Positions 43,999-55,435 are shown, numbered from the stretch's first letter. The stretch: 64,000 nt of DNA from Proteus sp. FME41 (GCF_014897315.1 NZ_JABUYL010000007.1:1-64000); one strand, 5' to 3'. Numbers and translations are program-made. Notes: a model not told the origin generated them from the sequence alone.

Positions 43999-44415
43999 AT
44001 GAAAAAAGAATGGTATACAGCGAAAGAATTAGTGGGGCTTGCGGGGTTACCTAACTCACCGCAAGGAGTGAACTTGATGGCGCGTCGTGAAGGGTGGGAG
44101 AATCGCCGTAAACGAGGTGTTCAGGGGAAAGCTGTCGAGTATTCAGTGAAAAGTCTGCCTGATGAGGTTATTGGCGTATTAGCTGCGCACGAGCCTCCAG
44201 CAGAGTATTTATCCAAACGTCAGGATGCTTTTTTGATTTGGGTTGAAGCTTATTATCAATTGACCAAGTCAGAACGTGAAAAAATTGTCAAATTCGTTCT
44301 GCGGGAAGGATTAGCAAAACTAATTAGTTATATTGATGCAGATAATCAAGATGCTATTGAGCGAGAAAATGAAGAAGTACTCAATAAATTAAAAAACCCA
44401 CCAGAGACGACATAG
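43999..44415 (+). CDS. Mu-type DNA-binding domain protein, copy 2
   Basis: A 138-residue paralogue of the preceding gene, beginning with the same 11 residues (MKKEWYTAKEL). The Mu DNA-binding domain is better preserved here (GLPNSPQGVNLMARREGWENRR, GKAVEYSVKSLP). A longer C-terminal helical tail ends KLKNPPETT. No catalytic DDE domain is present. Tandem arrangement suggests duplication then divergence. The stop codon lies in the loop of the terminator that also serves ispB. It is probably a transcription regulator. Confidence 0.75.
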   Translation: MKKEWYTAKELVGLAGLPNSPQGVNLMARREGWENRRKRGVQGKAVEYSVKSLPDEVIGVLAAHEPPAEYLSKRQDAFLIWVEAYYQLTKSEREKIVKFVLREGLAKLISYIDADNQDAIERENEEVLNKLKNPPETT

Positions 44416-44436
44416 TCGCTCTGGCGGGCTTCTTTA
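44397..44436. terminator. Bidirectional terminator overlapping copy 2 and serving ispB
   Basis: A 10-bp stem with one A-C mismatch (44397-44406 with 44419-44428). On the minus strand it is followed by GGGTTTTTTAA, a good end for ispB. On the plus strand CTTCTTTAT follows. The stem covers the last codons and the stop of the Mu-domain gene. Confidence 0.75.
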
Positions 44437-44464
44437 TACTATTAATGGAGTAATACCATTAGGA

Positions 44465-45436
44465 TTACGATAAACGCTGTACTGCAACGTGAGCAAGCCC
44501 AATAAGCGCCTCTTTATAGGGTGAATCGGGTATAATTGATAAAGCATCAATTGCTTTGTCAGCTTCTTCTTCTGCTTTTTGGCGGGTATATTCCAAAGAG
44601 CCGCTTTGCTTCATGGTATGCAAAACCGTATCCAATAAATGGCGACCATTACCTTGTTCAATCGCTTGACGAATTAATTGAGATTGTTCTTCATTACCAT
44701 TATGCATTGCGTGAAGTAATGGCAAGGTGGGTTTACCTTCATCAAGATCATCACCCGTGTTCTTACCCAATTGAGTATTGTCCGCATCATAATCAAGAAG
44801 ATCGTCAATGAGCTGGAAAGCAGTCCCAAGATAGCGACCATAGTCTTGGAATGCTTTTTCTTGCTCAGGCGTTGCACCAGAAAGAATAGCTGACGCATGA
44901 GATGCCGCTTCAAATAATCGAGCTGTTTTACTGTAGATAACTTGCATATAGTCATCTTCAGAAATGTTAGGATCGTTACAATTCATTAATTGTAAAACTT
45001 CACCTTCAGCAATCACATTGGTGGCATTAGACATTAATTTTAATACACGCATCGAATCAAGATCCGTCATCATCTGGAAAGATCGTGTATAAATAAAGTC
45101 GCCAACAAGTACACTTGCTGCATTTCCAAAGACGGCATTTGCCGTTTGTTTACCTCTGCGCATATCTGATTCATCAACCACATCATCGTGTAACAATGTG
45201 GCAGTATGAATAAACTCGATAAGCGCTGCGATCGAGATATGTTTGTCACCTTGATAGTCCAATGCTCGTCCTGTGAGCACTGCGATCATTGGTCGGATCC
45301 TTTTACCACCACCACTAATGATGTAGTAACCAAGTTGATTTATCAAAGAAACATCTGAATTAAGCTGGTAAAGGATTGCCTCATTTACCGCAGCCATATC
45401 AGCGGATGTTAGTTTTATAATAGATTCTAAATTCAT
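44465..45436 (-). CDS. ispB: Octaprenyl diphosphate synthase IspB
   Basis: Makes the C40 side chain of ubiquinone and menaquinone by successive addition of isopentenyl diphosphate. Two Asp-rich motifs are present: LLHDDVVDESDMRRG and FQLIDDLLDYD. It has 323 residues from the start I prefer, MNLESIIKL at 45436, matching E. coli; an upstream ATG at 45460 would add eight residues. It is divergent from rplU. An essential gene in E. coli. Confidence 0.96.
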   Translation of the reverse strand: MNLESIIKLTSADMAAVNEAILYQLNSDVSLINQLGYYIISGGGKRIRPMIAVLTGRALDYQGDKHISIAALIEFIHTATLLHDDVVDESDMRRGKQTANAVFGNAASVLVGDFIYTRSFQMMTDLDSMRVLKLMSNATNVIAEGEVLQLMNCNDPNISEDDYMQVIYSKTARLFEAASHASAILSGATPEQEKAFQDYGRYLGTAFQLIDDLLDYDADNTQLGKNTGDDLDEGKPTLPLLHAMHNGNEEQSQLIRQAIEQGNGRHLLDTVLHTMKQSGSLEYTRQKAEEEADKAIDALSIIPDSPYKEALIGLAHVAVQRLS

Positions 45437-45596
45437 GTTTTTTCGACTTTGGCTCGCCAATGAGCGCGTTATTATTAATAAAAAATGATCATGCCATAGA
45501 TTTTACTCTCTTATAATTTAGATTGTACTTTAAAAATGGCTGAAATAAATATCGCATAAAAAACTCTTTTTTTTAACGCTAGTTTGCGATCTGTAC

Positions 45597-45625
45597 TTGT
45601 CATCGGCACTAAATTTGCGTAGAAT
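45597..45625 (+). promoter_or_regulatory. Sigma-70 promoter of rplU-rpmA
   Basis: TTGTCA (45597-45602), 17-bp spacer, TAGAAT (45620-45625), followed by a GC-rich start region (TCGCGCCC) of the kind associated with stringent control. It lies about 75 bp upstream of rplU. Confidence 0.75.
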
Positions 45626-45699
45626 TCGCGCCCTATGTGAATATTTTAATTGTGCACTCAAATTATACATATTGGGAGTGTGCGGAAAGCGGAGTTTAT

Positions 45700-46008
45700 A
45701 TGTACGCGGTTTTCCAAAGTGGTGGTAAACAACACCGAGTCAGCGAAGGTCAAACTATTCGTTTAGAGAAGCTTGAAGTAGCTACTGGCGAGACAATCGA
45801 GTTTGATACTGTAATGATGGTCGCTAATGGCGATGATATTCAAATTGGCGCTCCAATCCTTGCGGGCGTTAAAGTTAAAGCGGAAGTGGTTGCTCACGGT
45901 CGCGGCGAGAAAGTTAAGATTGTTAAGTTCCGTCGTCGTAAACATAGCCGTAAACAACAGGGCCACCGTCAGTGGTTTACTGATGTTAAAATCACTGGTA
46001 TCGCTTAA
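45700..46008 (+). CDS. rplU: 50S ribosomal protein bL21
   Basis: Large-subunit protein binding 23S rRNA domain II. The family sequence begins [18 protein letters not shown] at 45700 behind GGAG; a longer in-frame extension to 45637 is not conserved. It has 102 residues, ending [10 protein letters not shown]. rpmA follows 19 bp later in the same transcript. Confidence 0.96.
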   Translation: MYAVFQSGGKQHRVSEGQTIRLEKLEVATGETIEFDTVMMVANGDDIQIGAPILAGVKVKAEVVAHGRGEKVKIVKFRRRKHSRKQQGHRQWFTDVKITGIA

Positions 46009-46015
46009 GGTTTAG

Positions 46016-46285
<270 letters not shown>

Positions 46286-46310
46286 TTACTGGTCCTTTAG
46301 TTACCGAGTT

Positions 46311-46343
46311 AAAAGCCCTGCAAGTCTGTTGCGGGGCTTTTTA
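46311..46343 (+). terminator. rpmA terminator
   Basis: Stem AAAAGCCCTGCA / TGCGGGGCTTTT (46311-46322 with 46330-46341), 7-nt loop, T-run. Confidence 0.85.
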
Positions 46344-46370
46344 TATTTAAAAAAGGCCATCTCTGGGTAA

Positions 46371-47591
<1,221 letters not shown>

Positions 47592-47617
47592 TCATTATTC
47601 TTATTGTGATAAAACAA

Positions 47618-47643
47618 AAAACGCCTGATTAATCAGGCGTTTT
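47618..47643. terminator. Bidirectional terminator obgE / dacB
   Basis: A 26-bp perfect palindrome AAAACGCCTGATT / AATCAGGCGTTTT between convergent genes, with T-rich sequence on both exits. Confidence 0.9.
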
Positions 47644-47664
47644 CTTTATCTATCTATCGTAAGT

Positions 47665-49107
47665 TTAACGGTTATTATACATATCTTTATACAGATTAGT
47701 TTCAAAACGGACTAAGTACGCGCGCCCCGCATTACGATTTTGGGTTGGGGGGGAATAGGCAGAAACATATTGTACAAAAGCCACTTTTTGCCCATTTGCG
47801 GTGGTCATAAAGCCCGCAAGATTATAAACCCCTTTTAATGAGCCTGTTTTTGCAGAAACTTTGCCATCAACACCCGCTTCATGAAAGCCACCGCGATATT
47901 GTAATGTACCATCATGGCCTGACAGCGGAAGCATCGTAATAAAGTTCAATTCATTATCATGTTGTCCAATGTATTGAAGCACTTGCATCATTGTTGCGGG
48001 TGAGATGAGGTTATGACGAGAAAGTCCTGAGCCATCAACCATTACCGTATTACCCAAATCAATACCCGCTTTTTGTTTTAAAATAGCGCGGGTTGCTTCT
48101 GCACCTGAACGCCATGTCCCTGCAACACCATAATACTCACGACCAATAGTTCTAAATACAGTGTCTGCAATCATATTATCAGACTCTTTTAACATGGTGG
48201 TGAGTAGGTTATGTAATGGTTTTGATTGTGTCTGTGCGAGCACTGTTACGGGAGCTTTAAGTTGAGAACGGCGTTTTATATAACCATCAAGTTCAATATT
48301 GGCACGTTGTAATTCTTCTTTCAGAATAGTACCAGCCCAGTGAGCCCCATCTTGGATAGAAAACATTAACGGTACCGCATCATCACGTTTAGGGATACAA
48401 CCTGTAATGACATAAGTATTTAAATCACGGACAGTGACATCTAACTCACAAAAGCGGGTGCGTGTTGAGCCTTTTTCATAAGTTTCAACTTCACTTAAAA
48501 CTGTAACAGGGTAAAACGAGGCTTTGCGTATGGTCGCTATATCACCGTCTTTGTTGCCACTTTGCAGTAAGACAGAAAAACAGTTTTTATCAACAATAGC
48601 TGCACTTGGTGGTGCGCTAAAGCATTGAGTCATATCATTCCAAACCCAACCTGGTGCTTTATCATGGCTTGAGAAAGCAGAGGTATCAATGAGTAAGTCG
48701 CCATGTATCTTAGTCACACCAGATTGTTTTAATACGGCAACCATACCTCTTAATTGTTGACGGGTTAAAGTGGGATCGCCAGTAAAACGAAAGATCAAAT
48801 CACCATTAAGTTGATCATTTTTTATTTTGCCTTCTGTTTCCATTGTTGTGATGAATTGATAATCACCTCCCAATTGAAGTAATGCCACAAGTGCTGTCAC
48901 TACTTTTTGAGTACTGGCAGGAAGTGCTAATTGATCCGCATGATAATTAAGACTAGGAGACGCCGCGCCAACGGGTTGGGTAATCAAACCCACTTGTGTT
49001 CCTTCAGGAAGATGTTCAATGTAGTTTTCAACAGGTATTGCTTGAGTTGAAAAACTTATGATACTTAATGTATAAAGTATCCGTCGGAATATCGATAATA
49101 AGCGCAT
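47665..49107 (-). CDS. dacB: D-alanyl-D-alanine carboxypeptidase/endopeptidase DacB (PBP4)
   Basis: Periplasmic low-molecular-mass class C penicillin-binding protein that trims pentapeptides and cuts peptide cross-bridges. It has a signal peptide (about residues 1-23, ending TQA), the SXXK motif STQK with nucleophile S65 and K68, SDN in KESDNMIAD, and KTG in SAKTGSLKG. The insertion between SXXK and SDN is long, as in PBP4. It has 480 residues, near E. coli PBP4 (477). It is transcribed toward obgE, whereas in E. coli dacB is divergent from greA in the same way. Confidence 0.95.
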   Translation of the reverse strand: MRLLSIFRRILYTLSIISFSTQAIPVENYIEHLPEGTQVGLITQPVGAASPSLNYHADQLALPASTQKVVTALVALLQLGGDYQFITTMETEGKIKNDQLNGDLIFRFTGDPTLTRQQLRGMVAVLKQSGVTKIHGDLLIDTSAFSSHDKAPGWVWNDMTQCFSAPPSAAIVDKNCFSVLLQSGNKDGDIATIRKASFYPVTVLSEVETYEKGSTRTRFCELDVTVRDLNTYVITGCIPKRDDAVPLMFSIQDGAHWAGTILKEELQRANIELDGYIKRRSQLKAPVTVLAQTQSKPLHNLLTTMLKESDNMIADTVFRTIGREYYGVAGTWRSGAEATRAILKQKAGIDLGNTVMVDGSGLSRHNLISPATMMQVLQYIGQHDNELNFITMLPLSGHDGTLQYRGGFHEAGVDGKVSAKTGSLKGVYNLAGFMTTANGQKVAFVQYVSAYSPPTQNRNAGRAYLVRFETNLYKDMYNNR

Positions 49108-49514
49108 AATTTCTCTGCCCGTGACTATAGCGTGGTAACGTTACAGTATTGATTGCCAGTGGCTAATACTAAAGGGCAATGAGGGCAAAAGTAAACGGAA
49201 GAACGAGTGATTACTGCATTATCAGAAAATATCTGTTTATTGATTTATAAAGAGAGATAAGGCGTGAAGCCATGCGTCTCTTGTGTTAGATTTAGTTTTA
49301 GGTATGGGCAGTTAAGTTTGCTTCCCGACAGCATGAGTAGGGGAATAAATAACCCTTAATTCACCGAATATATGTAGAGACAGGCCCAATTTAAGGCTGC
49401 CTGTGTCTTTTTTTGTCTTGAGAAGAGTAAATAGATGCTTTTCTCTGTGTTGTTAGTATAAAAAATCAGGATGATACCTATTTTTTATTAGGAATAGTAT
49501 TGAGGTATTAACAC
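49108..49514 (+). other. dacB-greA intergenic region with long greA leader
   Basis: About 400 bases without a gene. The right half looks like a transcribed greA leader that runs into a terminator at 49378-49414. E. coli makes the GraL family of small RNAs from its greA leader by the same architecture. The left part should hold the divergent dacB and greA promoters; I cannot place them firmly. Confidence 0.5.
49378..49414 (+). terminator. Leader terminator upstream of greA
   Basis: Stem ACAGGC / GCCTGT (49380-49385 with 49399-49404) followed by GTCTTTTTTT. It lies 100 bp before the greA start, so transcripts begun upstream would often end here, giving a short leader RNA. Confidence 0.65.
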
Positions 49515-49991
49515 ATGAATCAGATCCCTATGACAGTTCTTGGTGCAGAAAAATTACGCGAAGAGCTGGAGTATCTAAAAAGTGTTCGTCGTCCCGAAAT
49601 TATCGCGGCTATTGCAGAAGCGCGTGAACACGGAGACTTAAAAGAGAATGCAGAATATCATGCAGCAAGAGAACAACAAGGCTTCTGTGAAGGTCGAGTA
49701 CAAGAAATTGAAGCCAAGTTATCAAATGCTCAAGTTATTGATATTACAAAAATAAATAACAATGGTCGTATTATTTTTGGCTCAACAGTGACATTATTAA
49801 ATGTTGAGACAGAAGAAGAGCAAACTTATCGCATTGTGGGCGATGATGAAGCCAACATCAAAGTTAACTTAATCTCTGTGAATTCGCCTATTGCGCGCGG
49901 ATTAATTGGTAAAGAGTTAGATGATGTCGTGGTTATCACAACGCCAGGTGGGCAAGTTGAGTATGAAGTTTTAAACGTAGAATATATTTAA
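49515..49991 (+). CDS. greA: Transcription elongation factor GreA
   Basis: Enters the RNA polymerase secondary channel and stimulates cleavage of backtracked RNA. The N-terminal coiled coil carries the tip residues in [19 protein letters not shown]; the FKBP-like C-terminal domain has [17 protein letters not shown]. It has 158 residues. A leader terminator suggests attenuation-type control; the gene has its own terminator downstream. Confidence 0.97.
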   Translation: MNQIPMTVLGAEKLREELEYLKSVRRPEIIAAIAEAREHGDLKENAEYHAAREQQGFCEGRVQEIEAKLSNAQVIDITKINNNGRIIFGSTVTLLNVETEEEQTYRIVGDDEANIKVNLISVNSPIARGLIGKELDDVVVITTPGGQVEYEVLNVEYI

Positions 49992-50043
49992 TTTATAATT
50001 TTACGTTTCTATAGAAAACTAGACTGCTATCCTGTGGTAATAT

Positions 50044-50069
50044 AAAAAAGGCCTTAAAAGGCCTTTTTT
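50044..50069. terminator. Bidirectional terminator greA / yhbY
   Basis: Stem AAAAAAGGCCTT / AAGGCCTTTTTT with a 2-nt centre (effective loop AAAA-like), between convergent greA and yhbY. T-runs are on both strands. Confidence 0.85.
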
Positions 50070-50112
50070 GCCATAGAGTTAGTTATGGCATTTTTATATA
50101 AAGATACAAGTT

Positions 50113-50406
50113 TTATTTCGGTAAAATAATCTTACGTGCTTCTGAAGGACGATAAAGAACAAGAATTTTTCCGATAACTTGTACATTCTGTGCACCGCTT
50201 TCGCGTACAATCGCTGCAACGATCAAGTTTTTAACATCTCGATCTTCGCCTGCGATTTTGACTTTGATAAGCTCATGGTGTGCCAGAGCGACTTCAATTT
50301 CTGCAAGAACGCCTTCAGTCAGTCCGTTGTTACCAATCATAACGACTGGATTCAGGTGATGAGCGAGCCCTTTCAGGTGTTGAATTTGTTTTTTGTTAAG
50401 AGTCAT
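50113..50406 (-). CDS. yhbY: Ribosome assembly RNA-binding protein YhbY
   Basis: CRM-domain protein that binds pre-50S particles. The CRM signature is visible: VMIGNNGLTEGVLAEIEVAL (GXXG-type loop). The start at 50406 (MTLNKKQ) gives 97 residues as in E. coli; an adjacent upstream ATG would add one Met. It is divergent from rlmE, as in E. coli. Confidence 0.94.
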   Translation of the reverse strand: MTLNKKQIQHLKGLAHHLNPVVMIGNNGLTEGVLAEIEVALAHHELIKVKIAGEDRDVKNLIVAAIVRESGAQNVQVIGKILVLYRPSEARKIILPK

Positions 50407-50429
50407 CATTAATTTTTGCTTTGTTGGGA

Positions 50430-50457
50430 TTGAAAACGGTCTATTCTAACGCCATCT
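50430..50457 (+). promoter_or_regulatory. Candidate heat-shock (sigma-32) promoter for rlmE-ftsH
   Basis: TTGAAA (50430-50435), 14-bp spacer, CGCCATCT (50450-50457), compared with CTTGAAA and CCCCATNT. In E. coli rlmE (ftsJ) and ftsH form a sigma-32 operon, so the location agrees. The -10 element is imperfect. Confidence 0.45.
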
Positions 50458-50551
50458 CTCACTTATCACCATAAAATGTCGTTAATACGGGGTTAAATGA
50501 GTGAAATAGTAAAAATTATGATAGCTAAGTGTATGATAGTTGGAAAACGCA

Positions 50552-51181
50552 ATGGCCAATAAGAAACGTTCGGCAAGCTCTAGCCGCTGGTTACAAGAAC
50601 ATTTTAGTGATAAATATGTTCTGCAAGCAAAGAAAAAAGGGTTTCGCTCTCGAGCTTGGTTTAAACTGGAAGAAATTCAGCAAAGTGACAATATCTTTAA
50701 ACCAGGTATGACCGTTGTCGATTTAGGTGCTGCTCCTGGTGGGTGGTCTCAATACGTTGTACAGCAGTTAGGAAGCAAAGGTCGAATCATCGCATGTGAC
50801 CTTTTACCTATGGATCCTATTGTTGGAGTCGATTTCCTTCAAGGCGATTTTCGTGATGAACTTGTGTTGAAGGCGTTGCTTGATAGAGTAGGTGAAAATA
50901 AAGTCCAGGTTGTCATGTCTGACATGGCTCCAAACATGAGCGGTACCCCCGCGGTCGATATCCCTCGATCCATGTATTTAGTGGAGTTAGCGCTTGATAT
51001 GTGTCGTGATGTACTGGCTCCCGGGGGAAGTTTTATTGTCAAAGTGTTTCAGGGAGAAGGCTTTGATGAATACCTAGGGCAAATACGCTCCCTGTTTACG
51101 AAAGTGAAAGTTCGTAAACCAGACGCTTCACGGTCTCGTTCCCGTGAGGTATATATTGTAGCCACAGGGCGTAAACTTTAG
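50552..51181 (+). CDS. rlmE: 23S rRNA 2'-O-methyltransferase RlmE (FtsJ/RrmJ)
   Basis: Heat-shock methyltransferase that modifies U2552 in the A loop of 23S rRNA on the 50S particle. The SAM site [11 protein letters not shown] and the catalytic K-D-K-E tetrad context ([29 protein letters not shown]) are present. I use the ATG at 50552 ([15 protein letters not shown]), which gives 209 residues as in E. coli. It is cotranscribed with ftsH, 47 bp downstream. Confidence 0.96.
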   Translation: MANKKRSASSSRWLQEHFSDKYVLQAKKKGFRSRAWFKLEEIQQSDNIFKPGMTVVDLGAAPGGWSQYVVQQLGSKGRIIACDLLPMDPIVGVDFLQGDFRDELVLKALLDRVGENKVQVVMSDMAPNMSGTPAVDIPRSMYLVELALDMCRDVLAPGGSFIVKVFQGEGFDEYLGQIRSLFTKVKVRKPDASRSRSREVYIVATGRKL

Positions 51182-51228
51182 TACCCTAAAGCTATTTGTT
51201 AACACAGTTGTAATATGAGGTTAATCCC

Positions 51229-53175
51229 TTGAGTGACATGGCGAAAAACCTGATCCTCTGGCTAGTTATTGCAGTCGTTTTGATGTCATTATTCCAGAGC
51301 TTCGGACCCAGCGATTCGAATAGTCGTAAGGTGGATTACTCTACCTTTATCAATGAGTTAACTAATAACCAGTTACGCGAGGTCAGCATAAGTGGTTATG
51401 ATATTAATGTAACTAAAACAGATAACTCAAAGTACAGCACGTATATGCCTATGCGTGATGACAACCTGCTGACCACTTTAATGAACCGTAATGTAAAAGT
51501 AACGGGTGAACCCCTTGAAGGCCAAAGTCTTCTGACTCAAATTTTTGTGTCTTGGTTCCCAATGCTATTACTGATTGGTCTTTGGATTTTCTTTATGCGC
51601 CAAATGCAAGGTGGTGGCGGTAAAGGTGCGATGTCTTTCGGTAAAAGTAAGGCACGCATGTTGACAGAAGACCAAATCAAAACAACTTTTGCGGATGTCG
51701 CGGGTTGTGATGAAGCAAAAGAAGAAGTAAGCGAATTAGTTGAATACTTACGTGATCCAGGTCGTTTCCAGAAACTAGGCGGTAAAATCCCTAGAGGTAT
51801 TTTGATGGTAGGGCCTCCTGGTACTGGTAAAACACTATTAGCGAAAGCTATTGCGGGTGAAGCGAAAGTCCCATTCTTTACTATTTCAGGTTCTGATTTC
51901 GTTGAAATGTTTGTGGGTGTTGGTGCTTCTCGTGTTCGTGATATGTTTGAACAGGCTAAAAAAACAGCACCATGTATCATCTTTATTGATGAAATTGATG
52001 CGGTAGGGCGTCAACGTGGTGCTGGTTTAGGCGGTGGTCATGATGAACGTGAGCAAACACTGAACCAAATGCTAGTTGAAATGGATGGTTTTGAAGGAAA
52101 TGAAGGTATTATCGTTATTGCGGCAACTAACCGTCCTGACGTTTTAGACCCAGCATTACTTCGTCCAGGTCGTTTTGACCGCCAAGTGGTTGTGGGTTTA
52201 CCCGATGTACGCGGACGTGAGCAAATTCTTAAAGTCCATATGCGTCGTGTCCCTTTATCACCAGATGTTGATCCTGCAATTTTAGCGCGTGGTACACCAG
52301 GCTTCTCTGGTGCAGACTTAGCTAACTTAGTGAATGAAGCTGCTCTATTTGCTGCACGTGGTAATAAACGTGTTGTCTCAATGGTCGAATTTGAGAAAGC
52401 GAAAGATAAGATAATGATGGGTGCTGAACGTCGTTCAATGGTAATGACGGAAGAACAAAAAGCATCAACAGCTTATCATGAAGCCGGACATGCGATTATT
52501 GGACGCTTAGTACCAGAACATGACCCTGTGCATAAAGTAACGATTATTCCTCGTGGGCGCGCATTGGGTGTGACTTTCTTCTTACCTGAAGGTGACCAAA
52601 TAAGTGCAAGCCGTCAGAAATTAGAAAGCCAAATTTCAACACTTTATGGTGGACGTTTAGCGGAAGAAATCATCTATGGTGTAGAGCATGTTTCTACTGG
52701 GGCATCTAATGATATCAAAGTAGCAACAAGTATTGCACGTAACATGGTGACTCAGTGGGGGTTCTCTGAAAAATTAGGGCCATTACTGTACGCAGAAGAA
52801 GAAGGTGAAGTATTCTTAGGTCGTTCTGTTGCGAAAGCGCAACATATGTCTGATGAAACAGCGCGCACTATTGACGAAGAAATTAAAGCCATCGTTGATC
52901 GTAACTATGTTCGTGCACGTCAAATATTAATGGATAACCTTGATATTCTTCATTCAATGAAAGATGCACTGATGACTTATGAAACTATCGATGCGCCTCA
53001 AATTGATGATTTAATGAATCGTCGTGATGTTCGCCCACCTGCAGGTTGGGAAGGCAATAATGGTAATAGTGGTACAACCACTACTGCCCAGCCGACTCAA
53101 ACACATGTGGCAAGTGAGCCAAAAGATAAGCCAGAGTCAGAAAGTGATACGCCTTCTGATAACAATACTCACTAA
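51229..53175 (+). CDS. ftsH: ATP-dependent zinc metalloprotease FtsH
   Basis: Essential inner-membrane AAA+ protease that degrades LpxC, sigma-32 and misassembled membrane proteins; HflK and HflC, also in this window, modulate it. Two membrane helices (about residues 7-25 and 101-122) flank a periplasmic domain; the AAA module has GPPGTGKT and DEIDAVG, the second region of homology [17 protein letters not shown], and the protease site HEAGH. The C-terminal tail is Thr/Asn-rich. AGG at 51218-51220 is spaced correctly for the TTG at 51229, giving 648 residues; an ATG three codons later corresponds to the shorter E. coli start. Confidence 0.96.
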   Translation: MSDMAKNLILWLVIAVVLMSLFQSFGPSDSNSRKVDYSTFINELTNNQLREVSISGYDINVTKTDNSKYSTYMPMRDDNLLTTLMNRNVKVTGEPLEGQSLLTQIFVSWFPMLLLIGLWIFFMRQMQGGGGKGAMSFGKSKARMLTEDQIKTTFADVAGCDEAKEEVSELVEYLRDPGRFQKLGGKIPRGILMVGPPGTGKTLLAKAIAGEAKVPFFTISGSDFVEMFVGVGASRVRDMFEQAKKTAPCIIFIDEIDAVGRQRGAGLGGGHDEREQTLNQMLVEMDGFEGNEGIIVIAATNRPDVLDPALLRPGRFDRQVVVGLPDVRGREQILKVHMRRVPLSPDVDPAILARGTPGFSGADLANLVNEAALFAARGNKRVVSMVEFEKAKDKIMMGAERRSMVMTEEQKASTAYHEAGHAIIGRLVPEHDPVHKVTIIPRGRALGVTFFLPEGDQISASRQKLESQISTLYGGRLAEEIIYGVEHVSTGASNDIKVATSIARNMVTQWGFSEKLGPLLYAEEEGEVFLGRSVAKAQHMSDETARTIDEEIKAIVDRNYVRARQILMDNLDILHSMKDALMTYETIDAPQIDDLMNRRDVRPPAGWEGNNGNSGTTTTAQPTQTHVASEPKDKPESESDTPSDNNTH

Positions 53176-53214
53176 TCCTTATCGGATTGTGCATATTGAA
53201 TAAGCTATAAATAC

Positions 53215-53241
53215 AAACCCCAGGCTTCTGGGGTTTTTTTT
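53215..53241 (+). terminator. Terminator between ftsH and folP
   Basis: Stem AAACCCCAG / CTGGGGTTT (53215-53223 with 53228-53236) with 4-nt loop and T-run. It ends the rlmE-ftsH heat-shock unit; folP begins 18 bp beyond it, so read-through probably feeds folP. Confidence 0.9.
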
Positions 53242-53258
53242 ATAAAGGTATCAATGAA

Positions 53259-54101
53259 ATGAAATTGATTGCTAAGGGCAGAGAACTTAATTTATCTACA
53301 CCTCACGTTATGGGGATTTTGAATGTCACTCCGGACTCTTTTTCTGATGGTGGCACTCATAATTCACTTAATGATGCGCTTAACCACGCGGCGAAACTAA
53401 TCGCTGATGGTGCTTCTATCATCGATATTGGTGGAGAGTCGACAAGACCTGGCGCAAGTGATGTTTCTATAGATGAAGAATTACAGCGTGTTGTTCCTGT
53501 GGTTGATGCTATCCGTCAGCGTTTTGATGTTTGGATTTCTGTTGATACATCCAAAGCTCAAGTAATCACTGAATCGGCAAATGTAGGTGCTTCAATTATT
53601 AATGATATTCGCTCTTTGCAAGAGCCAGGAGCACTTGAAGCTGCTGCTAAAACGGGTTTGCCTGTGTGTATTATGCATATGCAAGGCGATCCTAAAACTA
53701 TGCAACAATCACCACATTATGAGAATGTGATGATAGATGTTGACCGTTTTTTACGAGAAAATATTCAGCGTTGTGTTGATGCTGGAATTGAAAAAAATCA
53801 AATTATTCTTGATCCAGGATTCGGCTTTGGTAAAAATTTAGCGCATAATTACCAATTATTAGCACATTTAAGTGAACTTCATCACTTTGGTTTACCCATA
53901 CTGGCTGGAATGTCACGCAAATCAATGGTTGGACAACTATTAAATGTACCGCCACAAGAACGAGTTGCGGGTAGCGTGGCCTGTGCTGTGATTGCAGCAA
54001 TGCAAGGCGCACAAATTATTCGTGTACACGATGTTAAAGAGACAGTTGATGCGATGAAAGTCGTACAAGCGACTCTTTCTGCAAAGGAAAATAATGAATG
54101 A
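53259..54101 (+). CDS. folP: Dihydropteroate synthase FolP
   Basis: Condenses dihydropterin pyrophosphate with p-aminobenzoate to dihydropteroate; the sulfonamide target. The signature motifs [25 protein letters not shown] and [10 protein letters not shown] occur in order, with SRKSM and RVHDV near the C-terminus. It has 280 residues. Its stop overlaps the glmM start (ATGA). Confidence 0.96.
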   Translation: MKLIAKGRELNLSTPHVMGILNVTPDSFSDGGTHNSLNDALNHAAKLIADGASIIDIGGESTRPGASDVSIDEELQRVVPVVDAIRQRFDVWISVDTSKAQVITESANVGASIINDIRSLQEPGALEAAAKTGLPVCIMHMQGDPKTMQQSPHYENVMIDVDRFLRENIQRCVDAGIEKNQIILDPGFGFGKNLAHNYQLLAHLSELHHFGLPILAGMSRKSMVGQLLNVPPQERVAGSVACAVIAAMQGAQIIRVHDVKETVDAMKVVQATLSAKENNE

Positions 54102-55435
54102 GCGAACGTAAATACTTTGGAACAGATGGTATCCGTGGAAAAGTAGGTGATAGTCCAATTACACCTGATTTTGTATTAAAGCTGGGTTGGGCTGCGGGCA
54201 AAGTATTAGCACGTCATGGCTCTCGTAAAATCATTATTGGCAAAGATACACGTATTTCAGGCTATATGTTGGAATCTGCATTAGAAGCAGGTTTAGCCGC
54301 GGCGGGTTTATCAGCCTCATTTACAGGCCCTATGCCAACACCCGCCGTTGCGTATTTAACACGTACATTCCGCGCTGAAGCGGGAATTGTGATTTCAGCA
54401 TCTCATAACCCTTATTATGATAATGGAATAAAATTCTTCTCTATTGATGGAACAAAATTACCCGATGAAGTAGAAGAAGCGATTGAAGCTGAAATGGAAA
54501 AACCAATTACGTGTGTTGAATCGGCAGAGCTTGGTCGTGCAAATCGTATTGTCGATGCGGCGGGCCGTTACATTGAATTTTGTAAAGGGACTTTTCCTAA
54601 CGAGAATAACCTTAATGGCTTAAAAGTGGTTGTTGATTGTGCTCATGGCGCAACATACCACATTGCACCTAATGTATTTCGTGAGTTAGGTGCTGAAGTG
54701 ATTACGATTGGCTGTGATCCGACAGGTATCAATATTAATGCAGAATGCGGCGCAACAGATGTCCGTATGCTACAACAACGTGTACTTGAAGAAGGTGCAG
54801 ATGTTGGTTTAGCCTTTGATGGTGACGGTGACCGTATTATCATGGTTGATCATCAAGGTTTAAAAGTCGATGGTGACCAAATTCTCTATATTATTGCGAG
54901 AGAAGCCTTACGCCAAGGTCAATTGCGTGGTGGCGCAGTCGGCACACTGATGAGTAATATGGGATTAGAAATCGCCCTTAAACAACTGGGTATTCCTTTT
55001 GTAAGAGCCAAAGTGGGTGACCGCTATGTGCTCGAAAAATTACAAGAAAAAGGCTGGCGTTTAGGGGCTGAAAACTCAGGCCATATTATTTTATTAGATA
55101 AAACAACGACCGGTGATGGTATTGTTGCAGGTTTACAAGTCTTAAGTGCGATGGTACGTAATCACATGAGCTTGCATGATTTATGCAGCGGCATGAAATT
55201 ATTACCTCAAATTTTAGTTAATGTCCGTTTTACGGGCAGTCATGATCCTTTACAAACACCTGAAGTTCAGAAGGTTGCTAAAGCGGTTGAAGAAGAACTT
55301 GCCGGTAAAGGACGTGTGTTGTTGCGTAAATCAGGTACAGAACCTTTAATTCGCGTGATGGTTGAGGGTGAAAATGAAGAGCAAGTCACTGCAATGGCAA
55401 ATCGTATTGCTGACGCAGTGAAGCACGTTGGCTAA
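54098..55435 (+). CDS. glmM: Phosphoglucosamine mutase GlmM
   Basis: Converts glucosamine-6-phosphate to glucosamine-1-phosphate for UDP-GlcNAc, needed for peptidoglycan and LPS. The active-site phosphoserine is S102 ([11 protein letters not shown]), the metal loop DGDGDR and the sugar-binding GAENSGH and phosphate-binding [12 protein letters not shown] are intact. It has 445 residues. Translationally coupled to folP. Confidence 0.97.
   Translation: MSERKYFGTDGIRGKVGDSPITPDFVLKLGWAAGKVLARHGSRKIIIGKDTRISGYMLESALEAGLAAAGLSASFTGPMPTPAVAYLTRTFRAEAGIVISASHNPYYDNGIKFFSIDGTKLPDEVEEAIEAEMEKPITCVESAELGRANRIVDAAGRYIEFCKGTFPNENNLNGLKVVVDCAHGATYHIAPNVFRELGAEVITIGCDPTGININAECGATDVRMLQQRVLEEGADVGLAFDGDGDRIIMVDHQGLKVDGDQILYIIAREALRQGQLRGGAVGTLMSNMGLEIALKQLGIPFVRAKVGDRYVLEKLQEKGWRLGAENSGHIILLDKTTTGDGIVAGLQVLSAMVRNHMSLHDLCSGMKLLPQILVNVRFTGSHDPLQTPEVQKVAKAVEEELAGKGRVLLRKSGTEPLIRVMVEGENEEQVTAMANRIADAVKHVG

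Noticed and set aside
43570-44415. Prophage or transposon remnant with transposase
   Set aside because: The proteins contain only the DNA-binding domain; no DDE catalytic region, terminal repeats or phage structural genes are present nearby.
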